Positions 16,796 to 25,877 of a DNA stretch of 64,000 nt are shown one piece after another. Position numbers and translations under genes: made by a program. The stretch is from Anabaena azotica FACHB-119 (GTDB lineage Bacteria > Cyanobacteriota > Cyanobacteriia > Cyanobacteriales > Nostocaceae): contig NZ_JACJSG010000020.1 of NCBI RefSeq assembly GCF_014697625.1, forward strand, positions 62,001-126,000, given 5' to 3'. The notes below the pieces were generated by a model. The model did no database searches. It was given only the letters and a program-made list of their open reading frames with translations, and had not been told where the DNA came from. Position 1 is the stretch's first letter; every line of letters starts with the position of its first letter.

Positions 16796-17719
16796 TTATT
16801 CAATAATTAAGGATTCAAATTCATCGGCAAATTTTGGTTGCTGTCCCCGCAGTACGGAATTGCCGTTGAACAACTGGCGTTGATCGACAGGAGGCGGGTT
16901 GAGCCAATCATCTTCCTGCATCTGACCGCTTTGACTATATGCTTTCAAGGCATTTTCATAACAAACAGCCCGCACCGCCGCTTCGGAAATTCCCCGTTCC
17001 AGCATTAACTGAGCCGTCTTCGGTACAGCTAAGGTATCACTCATTCCCCAATCGGCGGCACTGTCTACAATAATGCGATCGCAACCATACTCACGTACAA
17101 TTTCCACCATTCGCGCATTGCCCATCTTGGTCTGGGGATAAATAGAGAAAGCTGCCCAAAAACCCCGCTCCAGTGTCTCTCTGACTGTTTCCTCATTCAC
17201 ATGATCGATAATCACCCGCGACGGATCTAATCCATGCTCAAGACAGACATCCATACTCCGAGTTGTGCCTTCTTTCTTATTGCGATGGGGAGTATGTACT
17301 AGCACCAGCATATCCAGTTCTTTAGCTAGTTCTAGTTGTTGACGGAAGTACTTGTCTTCTGCTGCTGTCATTTCGTCGTAGCCAATCTCACCAATAGCCA
17401 CCACTCCTTCTTTGCAGAGGTAAAGAGGTAACAATTCCATTACTTGTTCTGCCACTGCCTCATTATTGGCTTCTTTGGGGTTCAAGGAAATCGTGCAGTA
17501 ATGTCTAATGCCAAACTGACCAGCGCGGAAACGCTCCCAGCCGATTAAACTACTGAAATAATCTTTGAATGTCCCTGAGCTAGTCCGAGCTTGTCCTAGC
17601 CAAAAGGATGGCTCAATCACAGCCACAACCCCATATTGCCGCATGACTAGGTAATCATAGGTGGTGCGGGATGTCATGTGTGCGTGCGGATCGATGCACA
17701 TGATCTGATTTGCAAGCAT
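16796..17719 (-). CDS. eboB: EboB, TatD-like metal-dependent hydrolase
   Basis: The product is a 307-residue TIM-barrel amidohydrolase. Candidate metal ligands are visible in order: DPHAH (residues 10-14), GEIGYDE, VLVHTPH, IIDHVNEE and DSAADWG. This matches the TatD/EboB family; the substrate is unknown. It starts with ATG 6 bp after the eboA stop, so the two are tightly coupled. It ends 557 bp before eboC because miniature elements have invaded the spacer. The assignment is strong because all four gene families occur in the ebo order. Confidence 0.87.
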   Translation of the reverse strand: MLANQIMCIDPHAHMTSRTTYDYLVMRQYGVVAVIEPSFWLGQARTSSGTFKDYFSSLIGWERFRAGQFGIRHYCTISLNPKEANNEAVAEQVMELLPLYLCKEGVVAIGEIGYDEMTAAEDKYFRQQLELAKELDMLVLVHTPHRNKKEGTTRSMDVCLEHGLDPSRVIIDHVNEETVRETLERGFWAAFSIYPQTKMGNARMVEIVREYGCDRIIVDSAADWGMSDTLAVPKTAQLMLERGISEAAVRAVCYENALKAYSQSGQMQEDDWLNPPPVDQRQLFNGNSVLRGQQPKFADEFESLIIE

Positions 17720-17725
17720 GATTTA

Positions 17726-18628
17726 TCAGCAGGTTGCTAAGTGATTTTCACTGAAACTCGTCCAAGTCAAACCTCCTTCCTCAATTAAGGAGCGCAAGTC
17801 TGGGCGACTAGCTAGTAGGGCTTGGGCTTGTGGTAGGGTAGATTGGGAACAGGCTAAGGCGGCTGCTTTTTGTTCGATGATATTGGGCTGATTCAGTACC
17901 TTTTCTAGATCGGCAGCGATCGCAGTATCGGCAAATGGCCCCACAAGCCGCCAGAGTTGAGGATGCACAGGACGTTTTGCCGCCCAACGTTCGTGAGCGT
18001 AGTCAATCAACATCCGGGCTAACTCTGCATTGGCTCGGCGGTCAAGTCCCCAAATTAAATGTAAGGGACTGCCAATAAAAAGAGCTTTGAGAACCATCTG
18101 ATTCCAGGCGGGGGGGTCAAAATAATCAGCCGGGTAAGGATTATGCAGTGCTACGGCGTTGAAGACCGCAGTCATATTGCTGCGGATACCCTCCGCCGCC
18201 CACTTTCGGTGCAGTTCTGGATGAGGTAAGAGTGGCAAACTTTGATAAATGGTGACTAACTCCCCGACATCGGCAGTTGTGCAGATTTGTTCGAGCGATC
18301 GCACATAGGTGGCAACATGATCATGGGGAAGTGCTAACAGCAATATTGTCCGCCCCACCTGATCAACCGTCCAATACTTGGGATACCAACCAGAGCGAAT
18401 ATCAACAGCCGTTTGCACATCTTCTGCTGTCAATTGCAAATCTTTCTTACCTGTATAGCGAGGCACAGCACTGAAAGCCGTAAAGAAAACTCTTTCAGTA
18501 GCCCCTCTAGCAATCTGCTGTCGCTTTTCTTCTAACCATGTAAAACCTTCCTCAGTAACATATCGTGAAAGCCAGCAACACAGGAGATTCGTGATGCTGT
18601 CCACGTTAGTAAGCGTGGAAGAAAACAT
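17726..18628 (-). CDS. eboA: EboA family protein
   Basis: The product is 300 residues, alpha-helical and soluble, with no recognised catalytic motif. Conserved-looking stretches are RVFFTAFSAVPRYTGK near residue 47, WTVDQVGRTILLLALP near residue 87 and MVLKALFIGSPLHLIWGLDRRAN near residue 190. It is the first gene of the minus-strand ebo cluster and gives the cluster its name; the biochemical role is unknown. The upstream 650 bp separates it from the divergent VioB-like cluster and probably holds its promoter. Confidence 0.82.
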   Translation of the reverse strand: MFSSTLTNVDSITNLLCCWLSRYVTEEGFTWLEEKRQQIARGATERVFFTAFSAVPRYTGKKDLQLTAEDVQTAVDIRSGWYPKYWTVDQVGRTILLLALPHDHVATYVRSLEQICTTADVGELVTIYQSLPLLPHPELHRKWAAEGIRSNMTAVFNAVALHNPYPADYFDPPAWNQMVLKALFIGSPLHLIWGLDRRANAELARMLIDYAHERWAAKRPVHPQLWRLVGPFADTAIAADLEKVLNQPNIIEQKAAALACSQSTLPQAQALLASRPDLRSLIEEGGLTWTSFSENHLATC

Positions 18629-19279
18629 AAAATTGTAATAAATTATTGCTCATAGAAAACCTGTATAAACTTTATCACGCTCCTCTCTAATTCAACTATT
18701 CCTTTAAATATCTTCATAGTTATTATTTTTACTTTTATTGATTGTCTATTTACCAAAAAATTTGGTTTTTCTTAAGTATTGTATGCTTGTTAACATGATA
18801 GTTTTTTATTGGCACAAGATAGCCAATGACATAACAACAAATTTCCATATATCGAGGCTGTTTTATCTAAATTTTGCAGTAGTGATTCCCGTCCCTACAA
18901 CATTTGTTTTGCTGCTGATTCGGCTCAATCAGTCTGCCATTGAAGTTTGCCAATGGTCAAAAATAAATTAGCAACTTAGTCAATCATTTGAGTTGCCACT
19001 ACTCAATGATTAGTACAAATTAAAAACAGTGGTTAACTAGGCTAGTCTTGGTAAGTTTTTATAAAAACTTAACCAGCTATGCTAATTAATGACAATTGCC
19101 ATGCAGGCAAGTCAGAAAACTGAAAATAGCCAGCTAATTCAAACATTGAAACCTAATTATTTGATTCTTAACAAAAGTATGAAGAGCATATTTTCAGCGA
19201 TTAGCCTTCCTTGATGAAGGGTTTTGCTATTGGCTCAATGGAGAAAGATTCTGTCCAAAACATCAACTAAGGATTAGTG
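18629..19279. other. Divergent intergenic region between eboA and the VioB-like cluster
   Basis: These 651 bp are AT-rich, and I see no supported gene: one 77-codon frame at 18738 lacks a ribosome-binding site and reads as random hydrophobic sequence. Both flanking clusters must start here, so it should hold two divergent promoters. No clear operator or interspersed repeat was found. The segment AAAACTGAAAATAGC near 19118 and the AAGGA site at 19269-19273 precede the first gene. Confidence 0.5.
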
Positions 19280-21220
19280 ATGAGTTATCTAAATAAAACA
19301 CGACTGGTATTTGCAGGTGATTTTCAATCAGATGTCTCAACAGTGAACAACGATGTCAGACACTATGACAATGCTACTTTTGAAAAGCGCTTTCAAGATT
19401 TTTCAAAAGGTGAAATTCTCAATGGTTGGTGGAACCCTATAGGTTCAGGAGCATTCCGTTTAATAAACTGTAGAGTTAAGTCCGTTTTTATTGATGGTCA
19501 AATGAGGAAGGACTCTGCTCTAAATCTTGTCATTGATGGTTCTAACAACCGAGTGGGAGGCAAGATGGTGGATCTTGACCCACAATTCCAGATGGCCTCT
19601 GCAATTTGGGGGTTAACCATCCGGTTAACAGATGGTCAGCGAGATTTTTTGGTTGGGCAGTTCGAGCCAGCCTCTTTTCGGGATATCATGTTTGGTCGTC
19701 GTCAAAAAGCGCGTGCCTCTACAGGAGCCTCTGCTGCTTTTCAATCAGTACTGACAAACCTGCAATGGGGCAATGATTTAGAGGGATCTTCGTTTTTAGA
19801 GGAACTAAAGGCTGCATTACCAAAAGAAAACGGGAAACTGTCAATCCGGTTTACCACCTTTGGCTACAGTACAGACAAGAACGACGAGCGGTTTACCCTG
19901 GGTAAAGTAATTGGGGCGATCGGCCCTTACTATGAGAATGAGCCTCACTCGTTTGTTCTAGGGCGGCGGATGGTACCTAATCTTGATAAAGATACAGGAG
20001 CGCCCCTAAACAAAATCAACTTCTTTGATGCCTTAGTTAATGAACAAGAAAACTCTGTATCAGTTGATTTGGGCAATGCCCTACCTTTGAATTTTGATTT
20101 GACATTGCAAGACCTTGGTGAACTTCAGTTGGCAGTTATTGATAAAAACATTCAGGAGTCTCAATGCCTGGAAGAAGGCATTGAGTTTGTGGCATTAGGC
20201 AGCCCAATTCCCTATCATAAAAGGCCAGGCTGGTTGTACAACACGGCTGGAATTTGGGCTACATCTGTAGATGCCGAGCAACTGGAGTACCTACATGAAA
20301 ATCCTTTGGCGCTCATTCAGAGGCTTGATGATGGTAGAGGAAAAGTTTTGGTGCGGGAAAGTATTGACGGGTTATTTGTTCGCGCCGACAAATTTGTGCA
20401 ACGAGTTGAGCCAACAGAAACGGCTGAGATCGAACTTTTTGCTAGTCGTTATGGCAAACCACTACCCAATACCTCAGTGAGTATTGCTTTCAGTTGTCCA
20501 GATAATACTGCGGGCGGCGGTTCGCCAAAAGATCCCGCACCTCCCCAGGCTCAAATACCTTGGACAGACTGGCCCAAATCTGCACTCAAAAACTTACCAC
20601 TAACACTAACGACTGATACTGCTGGTAAAGCTAAATTGTCAATTGAAACGGAAGATCCTGGTAATCCCCGTGGTTACATTGATGGGCAAATCTATACGCT
20701 GCAATACTCTCTCCAAGGGCAAGCAGACAGTCAAAAACAATCCCTTGATGCCATCTACGTTTTACTCTTTGATGCCTATGCAATTCCCGTTCGCCCTACC
20801 TGGTTGGAGCATATTCACCCCATTTTCCAACAGTACGGCAACCTCTATCCCATTATGAGTAAGCGCTTAGTTGACCTGGGAGACTACGATTCAGTGCGGG
20901 AGAACCGTGCCATTTTAGAATTGGCTTTTTCTTTAGATATTCATGACCCCAATTCCATGCCAGTTACCCGTGACCTCTCTCGTGCCAAGCGAGTCACAAT
21001 TCTGCGATGGTTGCAGGAGAAATCCACCGATGGCAGCTATGTCCTGCGGCTAGGACAGAAACCTTCCCAAGCAGAAGGGCGACAAACAATTGAGAAAACA
21101 TCTATCCCATCATTGGTACTAGAGTCTCAAGACACATCTGCACCAATAGAAGACGATAGCACCGCACACGGTTACCAAAATTTGCAAATCGCCCTACGGC
21201 GAATTCAAGGCAACTCATAA
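19280..21220 (+). CDS. VioB/RebD N-terminal-half-like protein
   Basis: The product is 646 residues and soluble. From remembered VioB sequence I see two matching regions. The N-terminus (KTRLVFAGDFQSDVSTVNNDV) is like VioB's FxGxFxxxxxTxN start. Near residues 515-590 it has YGNLYPIMSKRLVDL, then DPNSMPVTRDLSRAKRVTILRWL, like VioB's YELVYPFMS and MPxTRELSxxKxxLxLKYL. In VioB this segment lies just before the ferritin-like half, which here is encoded by the next genes. VioB/RebD couple oxidised indole-pyruvate imines. GTG at 19277 precedes the ATG at 19280; the ATG fits the AAGGA spacing. The function is unproven. Confidence 0.6.
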   Translation: MSYLNKTRLVFAGDFQSDVSTVNNDVRHYDNATFEKRFQDFSKGEILNGWWNPIGSGAFRLINCRVKSVFIDGQMRKDSALNLVIDGSNNRVGGKMVDLDPQFQMASAIWGLTIRLTDGQRDFLVGQFEPASFRDIMFGRRQKARASTGASAAFQSVLTNLQWGNDLEGSSFLEELKAALPKENGKLSIRFTTFGYSTDKNDERFTLGKVIGAIGPYYENEPHSFVLGRRMVPNLDKDTGAPLNKINFFDALVNEQENSVSVDLGNALPLNFDLTLQDLGELQLAVIDKNIQESQCLEEGIEFVALGSPIPYHKRPGWLYNTAGIWATSVDAEQLEYLHENPLALIQRLDDGRGKVLVRESIDGLFVRADKFVQRVEPTETAEIELFASRYGKPLPNTSVSIAFSCPDNTAGGGSPKDPAPPQAQIPWTDWPKSALKNLPLTLTTDTAGKAKLSIETEDPGNPRGYIDGQIYTLQYSLQGQADSQKQSLDAIYVLLFDAYAIPVRPTWLEHIHPIFQQYGNLYPIMSKRLVDLGDYDSVRENRAILELAFSLDIHDPNSMPVTRDLSRAKRVTILRWLQEKSTDGSYVLRLGQKPSQAEGRQTIEKTSIPSLVLESQDTSAPIEDDSTAHGYQNLQIALRRIQGNS

Positions 21221-21253
21221 CATAAAAACACTCTACACAAGAAGGAGAACTGT

Positions 21254-21280
21254 ATGTTAAAAATTCCCGACATCTCGTAG
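21254..21280 (+). other. Eight-codon minicistron with strong ribosome-binding site
   Basis: GAAGGAGAA is followed after 4 bases by ATG and the frame MLKIPDIS, then a stop. The real gene that follows at 21392 begins MLKIHTS after AGAAGGATATCTCC, so this looks like the decayed or duplicated beginning of that gene, or a leader peptide. It lies in the 171-bp gap between the first two genes of the cluster. Confidence 0.4.
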
Positions 21281-21391
21281 AGAACTGTCGAAATGCTTCT
21301 TCTAAATAATTGTGTCTACCTACTTAGTCGTCTGCCAATAATGCTAGCGATCGCACCTAATTTAACCTAACTCTAAGAGAAGGATATCTCC

Positions 21392-22471
21392 ATGCTCAAA
21401 ATACACACTTCCGTTTTAAAAGGAATTTTTCAAGCTTCTGGACCTGCCAAGTTGTATTCTTACCTCCAGTCGGCTATTCAATTAGAACACTCCACCATTC
21501 CCCTCTATCTCACTGGCTTATACTCGATTAAATTAGGCTCCAATCAGGATGCTTACAACATAATCCTCTCCGTGGTAATAGAAGAAATGCTGCACATGAC
21601 AATTGCCGCTAATGTTCTCAATGCCATTGGCGGTCGTCCCATCATTAATCAACCTGGTTTTATTCCCAGTTACCCTGGCCCTTTACCAATGAATATTGGT
21701 GATTTGAGAGTTAATTTGGCTCCTCTTTCCAAAGACGTGCTGTTTGATACCTTCATGAAAATTGAAGAACCAGAACATCCGATTAACTTTCCGGTTAAAC
21801 GCCTATTAGCAGAAGAAGCACCATCCTATGCCACTATCGGTCAGTTCTACCAAGCCATTATTGAAAAGCTGCAAGAATTAGGGCCAAAATCTATGATTGG
21901 CAACCCCGCTTTGCAGGTAGTAAATGACCAATGGTTTCCATTGGATCAACTATTTCCCATCAGGACGTTAGATGATGCAGTCAGGGGATTAGAATTGATA
22001 GTTCAGCAAGGCGAAGGTACTCAGAAAAGCCCTTTAGATCCAGAAGGAGAATTCGCTCATTATTATCGCTTTGCCGAAATCTATTATGGCCGCCGACTGC
22101 GCCCAGATTCCACAACCCCAGAAGGCTATTCTTATAGCGGCGATCCCATATCCCTTGACCAAGATAATATCTGGGATTTAGTAGAAAACTCCAAAGCAAA
22201 GATGTACAAACCCGGTACAATGGCACGCCGCTTGGTGGATCAGTTTAATTATTCCTATACCAGCCTTCTTAACAGCCTGCATGAAACTTTTAATGGCAAA
22301 CCAGATTCCCTCAATACTGGCATCGGAATCATGATTGAGTTGAAATTACAAGCACAGAAAATGACAGAGAAACAAATAGAATCTACCGACTTAAATGATG
22401 GTGTTTCTCCAAAGGGCAGAGTGGGTAAATATCTTGCCCCATCATTTGAGTATGCTTTGGTTAATGATTAA
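21392..22471 (+). CDS. Ferritin-like protein of the VioB C-terminal (PF12902-type) family
   Basis: The product is 359 residues. Di-metal candidate ligands of a ferritin-like bundle are AIQLEHSTIPLYL (about residues 28-40) and VVIEEMLHMTIAANVLNAIGG (about 67-87), followed by the family signature IVQQGEGT near residue 207 and a histidine in GEFAHYYRFAEIYYG. The EEMLH...NxLxAIGG pattern matches the HEEMIH...NNLLMALG of the VioB ferritin-like domain. It would supply an oxidative metal centre to the neighbouring N-terminal-half protein. Start: ATG with AGAAGGA 9-15 bases upstream. The metal type and the reaction are unknown. Confidence 0.7.
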   Translation: MLKIHTSVLKGIFQASGPAKLYSYLQSAIQLEHSTIPLYLTGLYSIKLGSNQDAYNIILSVVIEEMLHMTIAANVLNAIGGRPIINQPGFIPSYPGPLPMNIGDLRVNLAPLSKDVLFDTFMKIEEPEHPINFPVKRLLAEEAPSYATIGQFYQAIIEKLQELGPKSMIGNPALQVVNDQWFPLDQLFPIRTLDDAVRGLELIVQQGEGTQKSPLDPEGEFAHYYRFAEIYYGRRLRPDSTTPEGYSYSGDPISLDQDNIWDLVENSKAKMYKPGTMARRLVDQFNYSYTSLLNSLHETFNGKPDSLNTGIGIMIELKLQAQKMTEKQIESTDLNDGVSPKGRVGKYLAPSFEYALVND

Positions 22472-22499
22472 GACTTCCAAATCAAAAAAAGCCGAAAGT

Positions 22500-22546
22500 G
22501 AGGTATATGCTCACTGAGCAAATACCTCTTACTTTGAAGATTTTTT
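22500..22546 (+). terminator. Hairpin between the two ferritin-like genes
   Basis: GAGGTAT pairs with ATACCTC, with an inner GCTC/GAGC stem (22500-22528). A run of six T follows at 22541-22546, separated by about 12 bases. It could partly attenuate transcription into the third gene of the cluster; the distance to the T-run makes full termination doubtful. Confidence 0.35.
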
Positions 22547-22588
22547 GCGGTTTATTTGGTTTATTAACACAATTCGAGTCAATTATAT

Positions 22589-24109
22589 ATGCTAGAGAAG
22601 CCTAGACAAATACAAAAAGTTACTGATGCAATAGTACAAGATGATGAGATACCAATCACAAGTAAAGACGATTTAATAGCAGCGCTTAAGGATGCGGCAG
22701 AGCTAGAACATAATTTTATGTGTATGTATCTTTATGCTGCATTTTCTTTGAAGAAAAACGCTGATGATTCTTGCAGTGAAGCGCAACTTGAATACGTGCG
22801 ACGCTGGGCATCGCAAATTTATGCGATCGCTCGTCAAGAGATGGAACATCTATCCTTTGTCAATAGTATGCTAGCAGCAATTGGTGCGCCTCCTCACTTT
22901 GCTAGATACAATATTCCTCTTTTGCCTTCTTACCTTAGTTCACAAGTTATAGGAAAATATAATGTCTGTTCTTGTGAGAAACTAACACCCTGTGATTTGC
23001 CAATTACATTTGAACCATTCAGCCTGCAAACCGCACGTCGCTATACCTGCATGGAAAGTCCTACCCTTTCTTACTTACAAGGAGAGGACTATAAAACAGC
23101 TAAACAATGGTGTTTCAAAGATCCACATGGCAATTGCAACTGCATCAACAGTTCTAGCAATAATAAACCCCTCTATCAAAGTCTCAAAGCTAGGGAATAC
23201 AGCCATTATTTACAACATAAACTTAATTCCCTAGCTTCTAACCAAGCCCAAGATGGAGACATAATTCTCGGTACAATCGAGAAAATGTATCTCCGAATCA
23301 AGAAAGGTTTTCAAGAAGTTGCGGCGCAAGCACAAGAACAACCATTGTTTGTTTCCCATTGCAACCAGCATCAAGTTGATATTCTCAGTGAGTATAATAT
23401 TTACATTTTTCCAGTTACAGACTTACTCTCGGCTTGCAATGCTATTGACCTCATTACTGAACAGGGAGAGGGAGTTGGTGGACTAAAGGGTTTAGACAGT
23501 CACTTTTCCAGCTATTACAAAATAGCCCAAGAGTATGAAGCAATTAAACAGCAAGACCAAAAATTTAACCCTGCTTTACTAGTACCTAATAATCCTTACA
23601 ACGACAGCGTTACTCATCCCTTTACCAAGGAAGTCTTTGAGTTATTTAATTACAGCTATGTCACTTTACTTTATGTACTGACAGGGCTATACAAGCTTTA
23701 TCAGCCTATTGAATTAACTGAAAGTTATCCTCATCTCATCGCAGCTTTGAGGGAAATTGCCTTTGCACCTGCTATGACTATGTTAGTCCGTTCTTTAGGG
23801 GAAGTTCTCGTACAACTACCAATAACACAAGATTCCTCTCTGCCTGCTGCACCTAATTTTTACTTGTTAAAAGAAGATTATGACAAGCTAAGTTGCTCAG
23901 ACAAATTTAACTTTGCAGACATTAATCAATATTTGAGTCGCTTCAATGATATTCAAGGAAAACTGGAGGAACTTTCCCAGGAAAAAGACGCTCCAGAGGA
24001 TGTGAAAAAATCACTGGAATATATTTACCAGAACATTTATCGCTTAACTGGTAATTTGCGGCAAATTTATCAAACTGGCGTTTATCCAAAATTCTACACT
24101 GTACCATGA
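22589..24109 (+). CDS. Second ferritin-like protein, VioB C-terminal type, enlarged
   Basis: The product is 506 residues. It repeats the same core as the previous gene: AAELEHNFMCMYLYAAFS (about residues 37-54), ARQEMEHLSFVNSMLAAIGAPP (about 84-105) and LITEQGEGVGGLKGLDSHFSSYYKI (about 290-314). These resemble VioB's LELSVMLQYLYAAYS, HEEMIHYLVVNN and VTDQGEGG. An extra region (about 120-200) holds many cysteines (CSCEKLTPC, CNCINSS), possibly an added metal site. The two ferritin-like genes are diverged paralogues. It overlaps the next gene by 4 bases (ATGA). Confidence 0.7.
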   Translation: MLEKPRQIQKVTDAIVQDDEIPITSKDDLIAALKDAAELEHNFMCMYLYAAFSLKKNADDSCSEAQLEYVRRWASQIYAIARQEMEHLSFVNSMLAAIGAPPHFARYNIPLLPSYLSSQVIGKYNVCSCEKLTPCDLPITFEPFSLQTARRYTCMESPTLSYLQGEDYKTAKQWCFKDPHGNCNCINSSSNNKPLYQSLKAREYSHYLQHKLNSLASNQAQDGDIILGTIEKMYLRIKKGFQEVAAQAQEQPLFVSHCNQHQVDILSEYNIYIFPVTDLLSACNAIDLITEQGEGVGGLKGLDSHFSSYYKIAQEYEAIKQQDQKFNPALLVPNNPYNDSVTHPFTKEVFELFNYSYVTLLYVLTGLYKLYQPIELTESYPHLIAALREIAFAPAMTMLVRSLGEVLVQLPITQDSSLPAAPNFYLLKEDYDKLSCSDKFNFADINQYLSRFNDIQGKLEELSQEKDAPEDVKKSLEYIYQNIYRLTGNLRQIYQTGVYPKFYTVP

Positions 24110-25083
24110 GCCAACAAGCATCTCGAACTGAAATAATTGAGTGGGCTAAATACCTCACAGTTCACTTTGAAGGTTACTTTACTTGCCGTTTGTCTACCGA
24201 TCCTGACCCGACAAACGAAGGTCGAGGCATGAGCGGCTATACAATGGCTCTAGTTAAAGAAGAGAACCTGGATCGAGTTATCCGCCTGCAAGTAAACGAG
24301 GAATTTATCAACAAAAATATCAGAACTCGACCACCTGCGGAAGAAATGGGTTTTGTCGAGTTGCTTCAGCAAGGGGTTTCCGTTAAACAGGTAACATTTG
24401 ATGGTCAGCCTTTGCCAAATCATCCTTTGTGTGGTGCTAAGGTGAACTTATTAGGTAAAGATGAGCCTGCTAATGGGCCTACTTTTGAGAGCCGTAACAA
24501 CATAACTGGCTCGGATGATAATTTTAGTTTTGCGATCGAGCCTTTTGAGTTGGAAATTTGTAATGACCAGATAAAGATTACTGCTCAGGATTATTTAGAT
24601 CCTGCTGATGTTGGTAAACCTCCTCAAGAAAGCAAGCCAATCTGGAAAATATTAGACCCGGCTATTTATGGTCGTCGCTTACCTGTTTCTTTTGAAATAG
24701 GTTCTCAGGAAGTAGCCAGAGCGCTCAATGTTTTTGACCTTTATGGATACTTCTACGATCGCCGTCGTTTTCTGCAAAAACAGATTGACTTATTAAAGCA
24801 GAAAAATTCTCTTGATGCCGATGAGCAAGTCCAATTAGAACAATTCAAATCCCGTCTTTACCAGTTAGAATTTTGGGGCGATCGCATCATTAGCAAACTA
24901 GGAACTAAGGTTGATTGGTCATTTGAAATCAACGGCAATAAAACAGTCAGCGACAATCTCGGCGGAAAAGCTAATTTAGAACTGCCTTGGCCTGTTAAGT
25001 TTTGGTTTGGTGGTTGGGACGGAGATTTTTTGATTGGGTATATGCGAGGTAGCTTAAGTATACCTTTTGAGAAGGACAGTTAA
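24106..25083 (+). CDS. Uncharacterised protein of the VioB-like cluster
   Basis: The product is 325 residues; I recognise no family. The start overlaps the previous stop (ATGA), so it is translationally coupled and belongs to the same unit. Visible features are a soluble N-terminal domain (about 1-195) with FEGYFTCRLSTDPDPTNEGRGMSGYTMAL and mixed beta-type sequence, a probable coiled coil at about 225-265 (RRRFLQKQIDLLKQKNSL..EQVQLEQFKSRLYQLE), and an aromatic C-terminal region rich in W and G (LPWPVKFWFGGWDGDFLIGYMRG). There is no signal peptide or membrane segment. Confidence 0.7.
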   Translation: MSQQASRTEIIEWAKYLTVHFEGYFTCRLSTDPDPTNEGRGMSGYTMALVKEENLDRVIRLQVNEEFINKNIRTRPPAEEMGFVELLQQGVSVKQVTFDGQPLPNHPLCGAKVNLLGKDEPANGPTFESRNNITGSDDNFSFAIEPFELEICNDQIKITAQDYLDPADVGKPPQESKPIWKILDPAIYGRRLPVSFEIGSQEVARALNVFDLYGYFYDRRRFLQKQIDLLKQKNSLDADEQVQLEQFKSRLYQLEFWGDRIISKLGTKVDWSFEINGNKTVSDNLGGKANLELPWPVKFWFGGWDGDFLIGYMRGSLSIPFEKDS

Positions 25084-25441
25084 ATCGCAATTTTTTCATC
25101 CCTATTTAGGCAGATTCAGGCAGAAAACTGTTGTTCTGAATGTTGTGGGTTTGACACCCATCTTTTATGTTTCCCCATCTTTCGAGTATGCGCTGATCGA
25201 CTAATAAAACACCATGCTGATGTCTGAGTTGAGAATGAATGGATTTTCCACATCTGACGCACCCTATCCCAAGTGCCAGTTACGTAAGTCCTGAGCAAAA
25301 CTAACAGCAGCAAACTAATAAAAAGATTTCAGCCTTTTCGCTGTTCCTCTCCATAACAATGGTTTAATTTTATCTATTAAAATCCGAAAAATAGAAATGG
25401 AATTTTGTAGGTAAGGCTATACAAACTTAAAGGAACTGATC
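25084..25441. other. Intergenic region with partial MITE
   Basis: No gene is seen. A partial copy of the TTACGCAA-ended element lies at 25241-25292 (TTTTCCACATCTGACGCACC then CCAGTTACGTAAGTCCT), a right-end fragment related to 39975-40098 and 50491-50581. The ribosome-binding site AAAGGAACTG for the next gene lies near its right end. Confidence 0.55.
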
Positions 25442-25840
25442 ATGAAAGCCTTAAACAACAAAAGTACAAAATCTCTATGGGGAATTTTAGCTACAGTTAC
25501 AGGTACAGCTTCTCTACTAACAGCTACAGTAGGCGCACCTGCTACTGCTGCTACTACTGAAAGAGTATTTGCTTGTAGTGCGCCAGATGTTTATGTTGAA
25601 GTGTCTCGCCTCAACAATGGAAAACTAATTTACACAGCCTACAATATCCCTACTACTTTACAACGTCCTAGCCTTATCCTCAATAATGGTACTGTTAGAC
25701 GTAATGAAAATGGATACCCGGTTTATAGATTTACAAGCGGAAATTACTTGTATGCGGCTGTTCAAGATACTGGTTATGGCAGGGTTTTAGTTTATAAAAA
25801 TAATCGACTTATTGCTACAAAATATTGTGGTGATGTGTAG
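25442..25840 (+). CDS. Small secreted protein of unknown function
   Basis: The product is 132 residues with a Sec signal peptide: basic start MKALNNKSTKS, a hydrophobic stretch to about residue 30 and a probable cleavage after APATA (about residue 36). The mature part (about 96 residues) has two cysteines, near the start (FACSAPD) and end (KYCGDV), that could form a disulfide. It alternates Y/N-rich beta-type sequence. A good AAAGGAACTG site precedes the ATG. It is probably an exported or periplasmic single-domain protein; I know no family name. Confidence 0.72.
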   Translation: MKALNNKSTKSLWGILATVTGTASLLTATVGAPATAATTERVFACSAPDVYVEVSRLNNGKLIYTAYNIPTTLQRPSLILNNGTVRRNENGYPVYRFTSGNYLYAAVQDTGYGRVLVYKNNRLIATKYCGDV

Positions 25841-25877
25841 GATTAATAGGTGATTAGGTTATGTGAAAGTGGGATAG

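Noticed and set aside
18738..18971. 77-codon plus-strand frame in the ebo / VioB-like spacer
   Set aside because: No ribosome-binding site and AT-driven hydrophobic composition; no recognisable protein features.
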